Of a stretch of 64,000 nt of DNA, positions 49,434 through 61,525 are shown one piece after another (the stretch's first letter is position 1; every line of letters starts with the position of its first letter). Position numbers and translations under genes: made by a program. The notes beneath the pieces were generated by a model. It made no database searches. It was not told the origin of the DNA and was given only the letters and a program-made list of their open reading frames with translations. The DNA lies in NCBI RefSeq assembly GCF_035582795.1, contig NC_134373.1, positions 12,077,501-12,141,500 of the forward strand, given 5' to 3'. Origin of the DNA: Mycteria americana. Lineage: Eukaryota; Chordata; Aves; Ciconiiformes; Ciconiidae.

Positions 49434-50643
49434 CAAGTTATATTTGTGTATTTTTTTTTCTACCTAGCAAAAGGTGGAAAGTCACTTGAGGAAACTTGCA
49501 ACCAAGGCATAGTACATGGCAACTCCTTTCACAACAATTTCAAAATAGCATAAGAACAGAACCAGACTCCACTTCTCTCCCTGCACAATATGAACGAATG
49601 CTATTAACTGCTAGAATCATCTTTAAATATATTTACATATTATGCATGGATTATTTACTGACTATAATGCCCACTCTAAGACCCCTGAATCAATAAAAAA
49701 AAAATAAAACAACCCCACAAAAAGAAAACCCCCAAATTACTACAGAGCAGATAATAAAAAATCTGAAAAGCTCAAGGATATTTTACATACATGAAATAAA
49801 GTGCTACATAAGCAATAAGCCATAGCTTGCACTCCTATTAACTACAGAGGCTGTATTTTAACCTTTGAGGAATCTGACTTTTACAAAAAAATAGAAGGAA
49901 TCCTAGGGGGGTGAAAGCAGAAGCAAGGGAAAAAAAAGAAAATTATCTTCTTGCAGCTGAGGAGAAAGTAGTATTCCATCTCAGCTCGTGATACTGCCAA
50001 GGAGTTAAGTTTTGCACAGACAACAGAAAAAGTCAAGGAAGCAAGGAGAAGTCTTCAATGGTCTTGTAATGTAAGAAGTCAATTCTTGCCTTTTTCTATA
50101 GCTAAAAATATACCATAAAACCAAATTTATTGCTTACCATATGCAAGAAAAACATCAGCCTCACGTGAGGGTAACTAATTACTAAACTAGTGGGCCAAAT
50201 TTTATTTTAAAAAGTTATTATTCCCAAGCACTAAAATGACACATAAGTAAAACACTTTATAAGAGCAGAGAATACTGATTACCAGAAAAAAAAAAAAATC
50301 AAAAGTAGACAAACTCTATTGGAATGGAAACAAAATGCATACAGATTTAAGTAACCAGATTTTAACCTGCAGCACGTAAATGCTGTCAGTATACAGGAAA
50401 ATGGCTTTTACTTTGTAACTAATGGATCTTTTAAGTTTATGTAATCCAGAAATTAAATGTTAAATTTTCCCTTTAATAAAAGTATGCTGGTTTTCAATCT
50501 ATGTTAGTAACCAAAGTTTATACAGTAGGCTGTGTATCAGAAATCACCATTTTGTCCTGTAACAGTATTTTTATTAAGAAAGGAAATGCAGGATAAAATC
50601 ATGGTTTCATATGTTTTCACCTGTCCAAACTACAAAATTTCAT

Positions 50644-50649
50644 TTTATT
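50644..50649 (-). terminator. BOLL: Candidate BOLL polyadenylation signal
   Basis: TTTATT on the + strand reads AATAAA on the - strand, about 195 bases beyond the candidate BOLL stop. Another lies at 50570-50575. They support 50844-50918 as a last exon, but only by position. Confidence 0.35.
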
Positions 50650-50843
50650 ACTTTACAAAAAGGAGTGGTATTTTAACTTAGGCATTTTCAGGCAAATGTT
50701 AGAAGTTAGGAAGAACACATCCTCCACGTGATAGGTATGTTAGCAAAGTAGATAGCTAAAAATCTGTTTTACAGAATCTGTAGAAGGTGGTATAAGAATT
50801 TTGTCTTCATTCTGTAATCTTTTCTAGGATGAAAATGGGGACT

Positions 50844-50918
50844 TCATGTGTATCGAGGTTTCGGACTCACAGACGAATGATGTGAAAAATTTCTTCTCAC
50901 AGAATGCGACCTCGACTC
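50844..50918 (-). CDS. BOLL: Candidate terminal exon of BOLL
   Basis: On the - strand a good acceptor (TTTCCGTCTCTTTAG) opens a frame of 24 residues ending in TGA: ESRSHSVRRNFSHH then SSVSPKPRYT. It begins in phase 0, as required after the preceding BOLL exon (59860-59934), and AATAAA signals lie about 200 bases downstream. The base composition is unusually CpG-rich for the area. However, the human BOLL C terminus as I remember it (VMQPEPIKTVWSIHY) is different, and I found no exon like it in the window. The opposite strand also has an acceptor-like TTTTCTAG and stays open from about 50829 to a TAA near 50983, so strand assignment is not certain. Confidence 0.45.
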   Translation of the reverse strand, partial: ESRSHSVRRNFSHHSSVSPKPRYT

Positions 50919-53505
50919 CTAAAGAGACGGAAAAATGCTGTGTTGTTTCCTCTATTTCAAATTGTGTTCATTTACTACATTAATAATGTTTCAGTGAAAA
51001 GTTACAGTCCATTTTGATATTGCATCAGCTAGACAGACTTAGTTCAAAAAGGAGAATCAGATTTCCGTTACGTACAGAGGTGAAGTCAATAGTCGCAAGA
51101 TATATCTTCCTTTATTTCCAAGTATGGAATCTTAGAATGAGGTCAAAATTAATGTACTTAAAAAAATAATCAAGTTTTGTTCATTGATCACATAGCCTTA
51201 GTGAAGTATGTCAAGTTATTTAAGCAATTGTATCCTCTTTCTAATTGGACAGGGAAAATTTATTTTTATAGTGTTACAGTGCAAAATTATGTTTTTTACT
51301 CTTGCATTCTCTGCAATGTAGATTAGAGCAATGCATTACTATGGGAATTTATAATAATGCTTACATTTTTTTTTTTCAGCAGCTAAAACTCAGATTTATA
51401 AAACTTGAGCTGAATAACCGATAGCTGTCCTATTTGTAAACTAACAAATAGGCAATAGACTGTAATTAAGTAACTTGTCAGTGGATGCCACTAGTTGCTG
51501 ACAAAAGGATGGCAAGATGCAGAAAACAGGGCTACCGTCTACCATTTTAGGTGCTGGCAAGAACAGCTTTTACAATACTTGTACTATTCTGTTTATTCTT
51601 CGTAAGATGAAATTCTCTTAGTCTCCCTTTGTATCTCAGCTGGCCTGTATCCAATTTGTGGAACTCCTATCTGGTTTATTCCCTTTACTTAACCAGTCTG
51701 AGTCCTTTCTTCCATTCCTACTATGCCATATGACAGACTCAAACTATCTTTGTTTTCTAACCTTATCTTCTTAGCTCAGGCCTTTTCAGCACTCTAACTG
51801 TTTTTGTTTGTTTTGTTAAACTTACTCATCTTTTCACCCTCCCCTCTTTCTTAATATAACCAGCTGTAGTTCCTACATACCTATCAGAATATTCAACCCA
51901 CTTTAATCTCAAGATTTCAGTTTCTTTCCATCATCTACTAGCTCCACATCATGTTGTGCATTGTTTTCCTAAACCTCTAGGTTCCATGGCCATCTACTGC
52001 CAGTCTCCCTGCCCACTTTTAGCTTCCCTTACATCAGCCTTACAGGCCTTCAGTCCCAATCTACTTCTCTTACTCTTCTTCAGTTTTGACTCCTATTAGA
52101 ATATGGAGGACACAAACACATTTTCTCCACTCTACTGGCTGGTCCCAACAGAAAAGAACTATGCTCAATTTCACACTGGCAAACTTCTAGTATTTTTTTA
52201 AAAGGCACATTTGGGGATAAACCACACAGGCACATACACAGACAAGAAGTCACCCTAACAAATAGCAAGCCCCTGCTACAAATCACTGGGCTGTTTAAAG
52301 GCTATCAAATAAGAAATGGACACAAATTTTAACATGTGCAAAACATGTATTCTTCCCTAGCTTCATTTTATTAAAATACTAATTTTTTAAAGAAGCGTAA
52401 GCAACTAAAAGCAGCACCTTTTTCACAACAAAAAGCATGGTTAAACACCTGTCAGAGTATAACTCCATGAATATAAACCACTGTAAATCACACAAAATAG
52501 GGAGAGAAGAGGAGAAAGTTGAGTTGTCAATAAAGGAATTTAAATAGTTTCAGAAACAAAAATCATACATTAAAGTGCTGAAAATTTCCCTCCCTGTTGA
52601 AGGAAAATAATGCAAACACACACAGAATTTGGGAAGCTGAAGTAGAAAGAAAATAATGATGGAATTAATATATACATGGTTATCATATCCCAGGAATGAA
52701 TGACATAGATTACATAAATTTTGTTTTACATAAAAGAATTATTAGGAAATTTACAAACACGCAGGAAGCAGCTAAGTAATATTGAAGACTATGCTAAATT
52801 CTATCAGAGCATGTTTTATTATTTACCAATTTGTAAATAGCAAGCATTGCAATGAAACAACTGACCCCAAGTTTCAAAACAGGCAGCTGCTAGCTGGTAT
52901 GTCGATGATGGATCTCAGCCACATGGGAAGGACTGGACAAGAAAGATCAGTACAGGTAGACTAGAGCTGCCCAAATGGCTTAATAATGAATGCTCCATAG
53001 CGTCTGTCAAGCAAAGAGAGAGAGAACATACATATCAGAGAAAGCAAAAAAAAAAAAACCCCACTGAAGTAGAATGCAAACAAATTATTGAATAGAAAAA
53101 GAGAAGATTGTAAAGAGAACATAGAAGGAAACAACGTGAGAAAAAGCATGCCAGCTGCACCTTTCTATGTTAATATAAAATTAACAAATATATTTTTGGT
53201 GGAGTTTAGAAAATCCCTTTTACAGGCAATAGACCTTGCTACAACTAGTGAGAAGCCTCTTGTTAATCATATATTATGACAACTAGAAGTTTAGATTCAT
53301 GTTTCTGAGACTAAGGTAACTTTAAACAAAAGGTTTATTCTCTCAATTTCACTGCATGTGTAAATAAAAAAATACTTACCTATAGATAAAACATGTTGTC
53401 AGGTTTAATTTTTTTTGTTCCAGATGGAATATCATACAATAACACACAGTACTAGTATAAAATTACTATCCTTCTCCCAAAATGATCACATCCTTATAAA
53501 AACCA

Positions 53506-53590
53506 CAATTTATGTATATATACATGCATGTGTATATACACAAACATGTATAAACACATGTATATTTATGCGTATTATACACACACAGAA
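53506..53590. repeat. Impure TA/CA/TG microsatellite
   Basis: Alternating purine-pyrimidine sequence made of TATA, CATG, TGTATATACA and CACACA blocks, including several short palindromes. It is likely to vary in length. Confidence 0.8.
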
Positions 53591-56130
53591 CACAAATTTT
53601 AGCTTATTATTCTTAACTGCAGAGAAAAATGGAGTGCTCTAAGTTCAGCTAAATTTACGGAACATTCACTACCAAAAGGCCAAAGTGCTAGCATCACGCG
53701 CCATTACAGTCTGAATGCATATATACATGAACTATATTACAAATGAATACCCTAAATTCTGTTTTGACATAGGAAGATCCTCCTCTGCCTTTTCAGTTAG
53801 AGGCAATATAATTACTGGCAATATACTGTAGACTAGAAATGCTCAAGCAAAGAATCTTTGACCTTTCTAAAAAGTATTTTCTCACAGTAAGTAGAAAATT
53901 CAATTTTAAAGCTATCAAAAAAGATTGTGGGGAATAGAGAACGAAGTAGTGACAAAAACCAAACACACAAACAAATCTGAAAACCAGGATACATTTCTAT
54001 CATTGATAGGTTCTTGTTGTTAGAGTTAATTGGGTTTTCAGGAAAAAAACCTCCACCAACCAACAAAATGTAAAAATACTTACTACCTTTGTACTCTTCT
54101 GTGCCTTTCCAGAACATTTTCTAAAGAAAAGGGTAAGCTTAAAAGAAGTACTATAGCTCTGCACTCCAATCCAGTATATAGCACTTTTAGGTTCCAAGAA
54201 TTGGATCAAGGAAGATTGTCAGACTTTGTCAGCTAAAACTAGTCTATTGTGGGGACAGGAGTGAAGAGTTTAGATAACGTAAAACTGATCTCCACTCTGC
54301 CCCCGCTAAATGTCCAAGCTCAAATAAAAGAGAATACCTCCTCCCCTCCCCCAAGGACCTAAAAAGTCCCCTATAGGAAAAGACACTGTATGATCCCTTA
54401 CTGTTAATGTTGGCCAGAATATTCTGTTGGATACAGAGCATGGGAATAGCAAAAATTCTGACTGAGACTAGAACCATGCCTGCCTCCTGACAGGTATACG
54501 GCAGCTGGAAAAGATGACTGAGAAGGAAAAAAAAAAAAACCCCAAACAAACAAAAACCCAAACAAAAGCATGAAACAAAACAACAAACTCCACCCACCTA
54601 CCCACCTCCATGTATCAGAACCTTTTACACCTTTGCTCAGTTTACATAGACTGCAACTGTGTTGCTCAGCTCCCCAGGCCTCATGGGTCTCCCTCATACA
54701 CACACAATATCCAATAAACATTTACCAGGCCAGTGCCTCAGAACTCAAGATAACCATCCAGCAAAACCAAAGTTTAACTCACAGGTATTTCTGCCAGGTC
54801 TGAAAACAGAGAACACAAATTTCAATCTTCTCTCAAGTTTCTGCTGTTACTGTAGACTACACAGATCTTACTACCAAACACAATCTCATACATGTTGTCT
54901 AGGAGCATTCAAACATGAATCTCCATATTAGAGGACAATTTAAGATCTGAAACACTGCACAAGATCCAGTACAGATTAAAGAAAATTCATGCTTCCTAAA
55001 AAAACAAGTGTCACCTAGCAGCCTTTGAGAATGAATGTCAACCTTATCCATTTGTATAGATGTGAAGATGAAATCAATTCCACGTACTCATGAACAAAAA
55101 CCTGCCAAAATCCCCAAAAGAAAACACCTTCAAGTAAATACAAAGGATCATTAGCAAACACATGATCAAGGAGGGGGATTAGTATTTTTGATTCAAACCT
55201 AATCTCAAATACCAAATCTGGTTCTAAAAAATAAATTATAGTTGGAAATTGGGGAATATTTTCTTCTACTTTTTATTTAAGACTACTACAAATTTTGTAC
55301 TAAAAGTTACATCGACAAAATGCTATTTAAGTGGTAGAATAGAGAGAATGAAAAATAAGTTAGAGAATTGCCAAAACTGAAGCTTCCTTTGTTAACTACC
55401 AAATAGTTTACACGATGAATGAACTGAGTAACTTTTTATACATCCACAACAGCAATGGAAACACTGACTTAGAATTGTGATTTTCTTCTTCAACAAAGAT
55501 TTAATCCATTTTGTTTGCTCACCCTTGTGACTTCATTAAAATATGACTGCAATGCATGCTCTGTTTTGAGCTGCATTTGAAAGCTGTAAGAAGTCTACAA
55601 CTGCCAGAAATACCTGGATATGGCTGTGCCCATCCTACTCCCACCATATGACTTACAGCTCCTAGTATAAAGCATATATTTATTCCTAATGCAATTCCTA
55701 ATGCAGTGGAGGCAATTAGCAAGGTCAGGTAAGGTAAGGCCCTTATTTTAGGCATCTGGTCTCTCTTCCATGGTCACTACTTGGCAATTTTCAAGTAGCA
55801 GATTCATTTGTTGGGATATTTTAACAAGACTATAGCCATCAGGCAGTATTTTTATGCAGCTGGGGAGCAGGTGGTAATGACACAACCATAGCAGTCTGCT
55901 GTCAACATTTGCTCTTTTTTTAATCATTGTTGAGTGTTCAGCCACAGTGATAGACACAATACAAGCTCATCATATTCATTACACTTGGAATATATTAAAA
56001 AACTTGAGTGGGTACATGAAAAGGTAAGGTGAAACGTGAAAAGAAGAATTCTATTCCAGAACTACTAGTTGCTACTAAACAAAGCTAACTAACAAAATAA
56101 AAATTAAAACCTGTTGAAAACTATTTGGCA

Positions 56131-57890
56131 TCGTAGAACCGTTTAGGTTGGAAAAGACCTTTAAGATCATCAAGTCCAACCATTAACCTAACACTACCAA
56201 GTCCACCACTAAACCATGTCCCTAAGCACCACATCTATACGTGTTTTAAATACCTCCAGGGATGGCGACTCAACCACTTCACTAGGAAGCCAATTCCAAG
56301 GCTTGACAACCCTTTCAGTGAAGTAAAATTTCCTAATATCCAGTCTAAACCTCCCCTGGCGCAACTTGAGGCCATCTCTTGTCCTATCACTTGTTACCTG
56401 GGACAAGAGACTGACCCCCACCTCTCTACAGCCTCCTTTCAGGGAGTTGTAGAGAGCAATAAGGTCTCCCCTCAGCCTCCTTTTCTCCAGGCTAAACCAC
56501 CTCAGTTCCCTCAGCCACTCCTCACAAGACTTGAGACTCTAGACCCTTCGCCAGCTTCGTTGCCCTTCTCTGGACACGCTCCAGCACCTCAATGTCTCTC
56601 TTGTAGTGGGGTCCCAAAACTGAACACAGTATTCGAGGTGCAGCCTCACCAGTGCCGAGTACAGGGGCACAATCACTTCCCCAGTCCTGCTGGCCACACT
56701 ATTTCTCATACAAGCCAGGATGCCATTTACCTTCCTGGCCACCTGGGCACGCTGCTGGCTCATATTCAGGCGGCTGTCAACCAACACCCCCAGGTCCTTT
56801 TCTGCCAGGCAGCTTTCCAGCCACTCTTCCCCAAGCCTGTAGCATTGCATGGGGTTGCTGTGACCCGAGTGCAGGACCCGGCACTGAGCCTTGTTGAACC
56901 TCATACAATTGGCCTTGGCCCATCGATCCAGCCTGTCCAGGTCCCTCTGTAGAGCCTTCCTGCCCTCAAGCAGATCAACACTCCCACACAACTTGGTGTC
57001 ATCTGCAAACTTACTGAGGGTGCACTCAATCCCTTCATCCAGATCATTGATAAAGATATTAAACAGGACTGGCCCCAACACAGAGCCCTGGGGAACACCG
57101 TTGTGACCGGCTGCCAACTGGAGTGAACTCCATTCACCACCACTCTTTGGGCCCGGCCGTCCAGCCAGTTCTTTACCCAGCGAAGAGTACACCCGTCCAA
57201 GCCATGAGCAGCCAGTTTCTCCAGGAGAATGCTGTGGGAATTGGTGTCAAAGGCTTTACTAAAGTTTAGGTAGACAACATCCACAGACTTTCCCTCATCC
57301 ACTAAGTGGGTCACCTTGTCATAGAAGGAGATCAGGTTGGTTAAGCAGGACTTGCCTTTCAAAAACCCATGCTGACTGGGCCTGATCACCTTGTTGTCCT
57401 GTACGTGCTGTGTGATGGCACTCAGGATGATCTGCTCCATAACCTTCCCCAGCACCGACGTCAGGCTGACAGGCCTGTAGTTCCCCAGATCCTCTTTCCA
57501 GCCCTTCTTGTAGATGGGCATCACATTTGCTAACCTCCAGTCAACTGGGACCTCCCTGCTTAGCCAGGGGGGATAAAGGATTGAAAGCGGCTTGGTGAGC
57601 ACTTCTGCCAGCTCCCTCAGTACTCTTGGGTGGATCTCATCAGGCCCCATAGACTTGTGTGTGTCTAAGTGGTGTAGCAGGTCGCTAACCATTTCCCCTT
57701 GGATTATGGGGGCTTCATTCTGCTCCCCGTCCCTGTCTTCCAGCTCGGGGGGCTGGGTACCTGCAGAACAACTGGTGTTACTATTAAAGACTGAGGCAAA
57801 GAAGGCATTAAGTACCTCAGCCTTTTCCTCACCCTTTGTCACTGTTTCCCCCCATGTCCAATAAAGGATGGAGATTCTCCTTAGCCTTTG
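56131..57890 (-). mobile_element. CR1 LINE, 5'-truncated, broken reverse transcriptase
   Basis: About 1.76 kb of CR1 retrotransposon on the - strand. Reading from 57842 downwards it encodes the reverse transcriptase region: NYRPVSLTSVLGKVMEQII, QHGFLKGKSCL, a YLNFSKAFD block, [20 protein letters not shown] and the catalytic box FADDTKLCG. The C-terminal part ends [10 protein letters not shown] and WNWLPSEVV. The frame is broken near 57100, just before GVPQGS, and again near 56600 after HLEYCVQFW. The 3' end at about 56131-56180 carries the CR1 GGTTGGAAAAGACC motif (given here on the + strand). The endonuclease domain is missing through 5' truncation, so the copy is dead. It lies in sense orientation in a BOLL intron. 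Confidence 0.95.
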
Positions 57891-59859
57891 TAATTAATAA
57901 AATTACAGAATTCAGCAAGTCTTTGTAAGGGTTTAACTATATCTGTGAATCTACTTGAGACCCAAACAGAGCAGAGTTTCAATTATGGGTAACAGAAGAC
58001 TTCTGAGAAAACAGGTAAGAATGAGCAAGAAATACAGTGAAGGAATGGACAGGATTAGCAATTTCATGCTCAGTTTCATCAAGTTTAAATCTGCACTGCT
58101 AACACAAGTCTTACTTCCTCTATCCTATCCCAAACTTCTTATATAGGTACAAGAGTTTGTGCAGTTACTTGACAAACTGGTCTGAGGAACTGATCCAAAT
58201 TTAAGTTAGCTCTTTTTGGGTGGTGGGAGTAGGGCTTCATCTTTAACTACATCAGTTCCCTGACCTGATTTACCATACTGCCTCACAAAAACCTCTACCA
58301 GCACAGGAAATGGGTGGTGTGGAAAATGGAATGAATTGCTGGGTTATGCCAGCTTTGGCTGTGTGAAATCACTTCTAAAGCTATGGATAAACATAGAAAA
58401 TATTATATCAGGAGATAAATAAAGAGTCTGAATTTGCAGCTCATTTCCTATGCCACAGTAACCAAACATGGTTTTACCATGCATGCACATAATTCTACTG
58501 TAAATTAACACATTATCACTTATCAGAGAGTAAATTACTTTGCCTTTGCTATAAGCTAAAGCATGGTACTGTGGCAATTACTGTAGAAGAGGAAGAGCTA
58601 TCGTGCTCTAGATCTACCTTGTAACTTACTTCATACTATCTTGTTCGTATAGCCTTGGCCCTAGGAAAGATAATAAAAGTCAAGTTTCAAAGTGAAAAAG
58701 CTTGTTTCTCTATTTGATACCGTAAGTATGCACTTGTTTTTGATTCTGAGACTACTATTACCATTTTTTTTTAAGTGTTTTCATACACTGTAAGAAAATG
58801 GAATATAAGCTGGGTATTGTGATCACTGTGTTACACCAACTCCCTTTTAAGTATTTCTTAAAAATACAAATCACTCAGGATTACTATTCTCAAATTCATA
58901 TTCAGCTTCTATTTTTTTTATTGGAGTATTTGCATTTTATTCCAAGATAACACTTAATGTTACAGCCCCCTCTACTGGAAATATTTAGTAGATACGGTTA
59001 CACAATAGCCTGGAAAAAAGATTCTTCTCTTAAAAGAAATGTAAAATAAATGAAAAAAATACATATAAAAGCCTGTAACATGGCGTTGATTCATTCATAT
59101 TTAGTCTATCATTTGTAGCTGAGTAAGCATCTTTCACAGAAGAGTATGTGCTGTAGTATCAGGTAAAACTACTGATACCTTTAGTCCTTTGTTATCAGGC
59201 AAATCTAGGCTAAATCTAGTTTAGACATTATTTAATATGTTGTGTTAACAACCTTATTAATTTAGGCAAAAGGACCTTAAACTGGGACTCAAAAAACCCG
59301 AACAACTTGTGTCAGGTGACATGGAAGAGTCACATTTTCGAATGGCCATTCAAAATCAGAACTGCGCAGCAAAACACCCACAGGTGGCCAACTGGGACAG
59401 TTTTTCATACTCCACGTTCCAAAACCCCACCTTGCCACAACATGATGTGGTTATCTAAGGCTGCAAGTAATAAATTCAACTTCTCAAGATCCAGAGACAG
59501 AGAGACAAGGATTTGTAACCATCATTTCAAAGAACTGAACAAGGTTCACTGTTTTATCTCAAAATATATTTTTCATTTGCAGTTTTCTTTGTATCTCAAG
59601 TTGTAAAATAACAAGTCGTTTATTTTTTTTTTAGTTTCCCCAAATAGTTCCAAGACAAGTAATACTTATGTCCTCTGTAACAAAGCCTCAAGTGAAGAAA
59701 ATAATCTCAGTTTCTCTGCAACGTTTCTGTTTTCCTTATTTATTAATTCATTAATAAAAGACTTTTTCATCCCTGCTCCTCTTCTCTTACTGTCCCCCTT
59801 CAACAAATGGGACAGTAAGACAACAGTGCTTACTTTAACTATCTTAGTTTGATACTCAC

Positions 59860-59934
59860 AGGTGCAGGCATGGCTATGGCACTCTGGGCATAAGGCTGAT
59901 GATGTGGTGCTTGAACTCCATGATCAGAATACAG
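59860..59934 (-). CDS. BOLL: BOLL (boule-like), C-terminal exon
   Basis: The exon encodes 25 residues, LYSDHGVQAPHHQPYAQSAI then AMPAP, matching human BOLL (PYSDHGVQ... SAITMPAP) closely. BOLL is the ancestral DAZ-family RNA-binding protein, required in the male germ line for meiosis through translational control of target mRNAs. This segment is the low-complexity C-terminal tail, downstream of the RRM and DAZ repeat, which lie outside the window. The acceptor ends in TTTTATACTAG after a T-rich tract and the donor is GTGAGT. It is 75 bases long and in phase 0 at both ends. Confidence 0.93.
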
Positions 59935-60235
59935 CTAGTATAAAAACAAAACAAAACAAAACCAAAAAATGAGCCCAAAAGCTTGTTTCACAATTTTATC
60001 TTTTTGCAAACCTTTCACATGAATTTAGATTCCTTAAAACTTCAAATTGTGGGCTATGTTTATCTAAACTACTGACTTTTTACAAACCAAAATTTCAATA
60101 TTTAAATCTGTTTTTCCCACTGTACCAAAGTTTGGTAAATTTAGCTTATCTAGATCAGTGTCAAAAAGCACTTTCCCTGACATAAGCAGCACGCTTCTCT
60201 ACTACAAATCCATTTCACTCGGCTCTAATTGGAAC

Positions 60236-60240
60236 AGTGT
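60236..60240. repeat. Target-site duplication, left copy (AGTGT)
   Basis: AGTGT immediately precedes the TG of the 5' LTR and recurs exactly at 62685-62689 after the CA of the 3' LTR. The 5-bp duplication marks a single clean integration. Confidence 0.85.
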
Positions 60241-60806
60241 TGTGCTGGTTTTGGCTGGGATAGAGTTAATTTTCTTCATAGTAGCTAGTATGGGGCTATG
60301 TGTTGGATTTGTGCTGAAAACAGTGTTGATAACACAGGGATGTTTTAGTTGTTGCTGCACTAGTCAAGGACTTTTCAGCTTCCCATGCTCTGCCAGGTGC
60401 AGAAGAAGCTGGGAGGGGACACAGCCAAGATAGCTGACCCCAACTGACCAAAGGGCTATTCCATACCATATGATGTCATGCTCAGTATATAAAGCTGGGG
60501 GAAGAAGAAGGAAGGGGGGGTTGTTCGGAGTTACGGTCTTTGTCTTCCCCAGGTGACCGTTACATGTGATGGAGCCCTGCTTTCCTGGAGATGGCTGAAC
60601 ACCTGCCTGCCCACGGGAAGGAGTGAATGAATTCCTTGCTTTGCTTTGCTTGCTGGCGCGGCTTTTGCTTTCCCTACTAAACTGTCTTTATCTCAACCCA
60701 CGTGTTTTCTCCCTTTTACTCTTCTGATTCTCTCACCCATCCCACCGGGGGGAGTGAGCGAGCGGCTGTGCAGGGCTCAGCTGCCGGCTGGAGTTAAACC
60801 ACAACA
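60241..60806 (+). repeat. 5' LTR
   Basis: A 566-bp LTR starting TGTGCTGGTTTTGGCTGGG and ending AACCACAACA. It contains a TATA box (TATATAAA, 60486-60493) and, further on, pyrimidine-rich R/U5-like sequence. It is the partner of 62120-62684. Confidence 0.94.
60486..60493 (+). promoter_or_regulatory. TATA box of the 5' LTR
   Basis: TATATAAA, conserved in the 3' LTR at 62366-62373. It would direct transcription into the element on the + strand, antisense to BOLL. Whether it is active is unknown. Confidence 0.7.
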
Positions 60807-60814
60807 GTCCTTTT

Positions 60815-60832
60815 TGGCGCCCAACGTGGGGC
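60815..60832 (+). other. Primer binding site, tRNA-Lys(1,2) type
   Basis: TGGCGCCCAACGTGGGGC, eight bases after the 5' LTR, is the sequence known as the tRNA-Lys1,2 primer site of betaretrovirus-like and several other retroelements. It confirms the LTR orientation and the retroviral mode of replication. Confidence 0.9.
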
Positions 60833-61177
60833 TTGAACAGTTCGAGATAATGACACATTTGATTGGAATGTGCTAGATCAAATTTACAGCTGTTATTGCT
60901 GTTTAGCTATTAATGGACAGGCTTCTGTGCTTGCCATAGGGCTTGCTTGCCTTACTGTATATTAGAGTCTAGTGCTCATTAGTGGCTGCTTTTTTGCTTT
61001 TGCTGCTTGCCGTGCTGCTGTACTAGTGATCATCTTACTCTGTTGTGCCTGGGAACATTTCGGTAACAGCAATGGCGATGTGCCTGGACTGGCAAGTGGC
61101 CAGGGCATCGCTGCTGTTTCTGTGCTGCTGTACTGGACAGGCTGGAACTCCAGTGTGAACTCGAGTCAAAGAGACTG

Positions 61178-61525
61178 TGACCTGTGGATGAATCCACATG
61201 GGAGCAGGACACCCCGAAGCATCTGTGCCCATGGATAAGCCCATGCCAGAGCAGGTATATCTTGAAACGTCTGTGGCCATGGTTATGTCTGTGCCACAGC
61301 AGGTATACCTCAACCTCTGAAGGGATTGTGGCCCAAGGATAAGTCCACACTGGATAAGGTGTACCTCAAAGCATCTGTGGCTGTGGATGAAGTCCATGCT
61401 GCAGCAGGTACACCTTGAAGCAGGTACACCTTGAAGCATCAGTGGCTGTGCATGAGGCCATGCTGGAGCAAGTTTACTTCTGAAGGGACTACAGTCTGTG
61501 GATAAGTCCAAGCTGGAGCAGGGGC
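61178..61525 (+). repeat. Minisatellite inside the LTR element
   Basis: About seven degenerate units of mostly 48 bases, each with a CTGTGG..ATGGATAAG-like core, a ..GAGCAGG.. core and a ..CTTGAAGCAT-like end. Starts of the TCTGTGG or variant core fall near 61222, 61270, 61326, 61374, 61440 and 61493. One unit carries an internal duplication of GCAGGTACACCTTGAA. The long antisense open frame here (61035-61571) is a by-product of the repeat. Confidence 0.85.

Larger units (their letters stand above)
41454..50843. other. Region upstream of RFTN2, before BOLL
   Basis: These 9.4 kb must contain the RFTN2 promoter or a 5' non-coding exon, neither of which I can place. The sequence is AT-rich with no recognisable coding exon. 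Human MARS2, an intronless gene of about 590 codons, lies in the equivalent interval, but no long reading frame exists here on either strand. The interval contains (AAAAC)n near 43714-43733 and a C/G palindrome at 49384-49433. Confidence 0.65.
50919..59859 (-). other. BOLL: BOLL intron before the candidate last exon
   Basis: A 8.9-kb interval bounded by a GTGAGT donor at its BOLL-upstream end. It contains a TA/CA-rich microsatellite at about 53506-53590 and the 1.76-kb CR1 at 56131-57890. A conventional mammalian-type BOLL last exon should lie here if it exists, but I could not find one. Small open frames elsewhere in the interval look fortuitous. Confidence 0.6.

Noticed and set aside
51429..51452. 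CCTATTTGT...ACAAATAGG inverted repeat
   Set aside because: Nine-base arms with no other supporting feature; consistent with chance.
54244..54721. Hydrophobic, Phe/Cys-rich - strand frames
   Set aside because: The hydrophobicity comes from translating A/C-rich low-complexity DNA (AAAC-type runs); not a membrane protein gene.
56560..57106. Open frames on the + strand opposite the CR1 reverse transcriptase
   Set aside because: They are antisense shadows of the CR1 coding sequence.
60158..60433. 91-codon + strand open frame at the 5' LTR, with a related one at 62112-62327
   Set aside because: The shared hydrophobic stretch lies in LTR sequence before the TATA box and is repeated only because the LTR is repeated; no known LTR protein resembles it.
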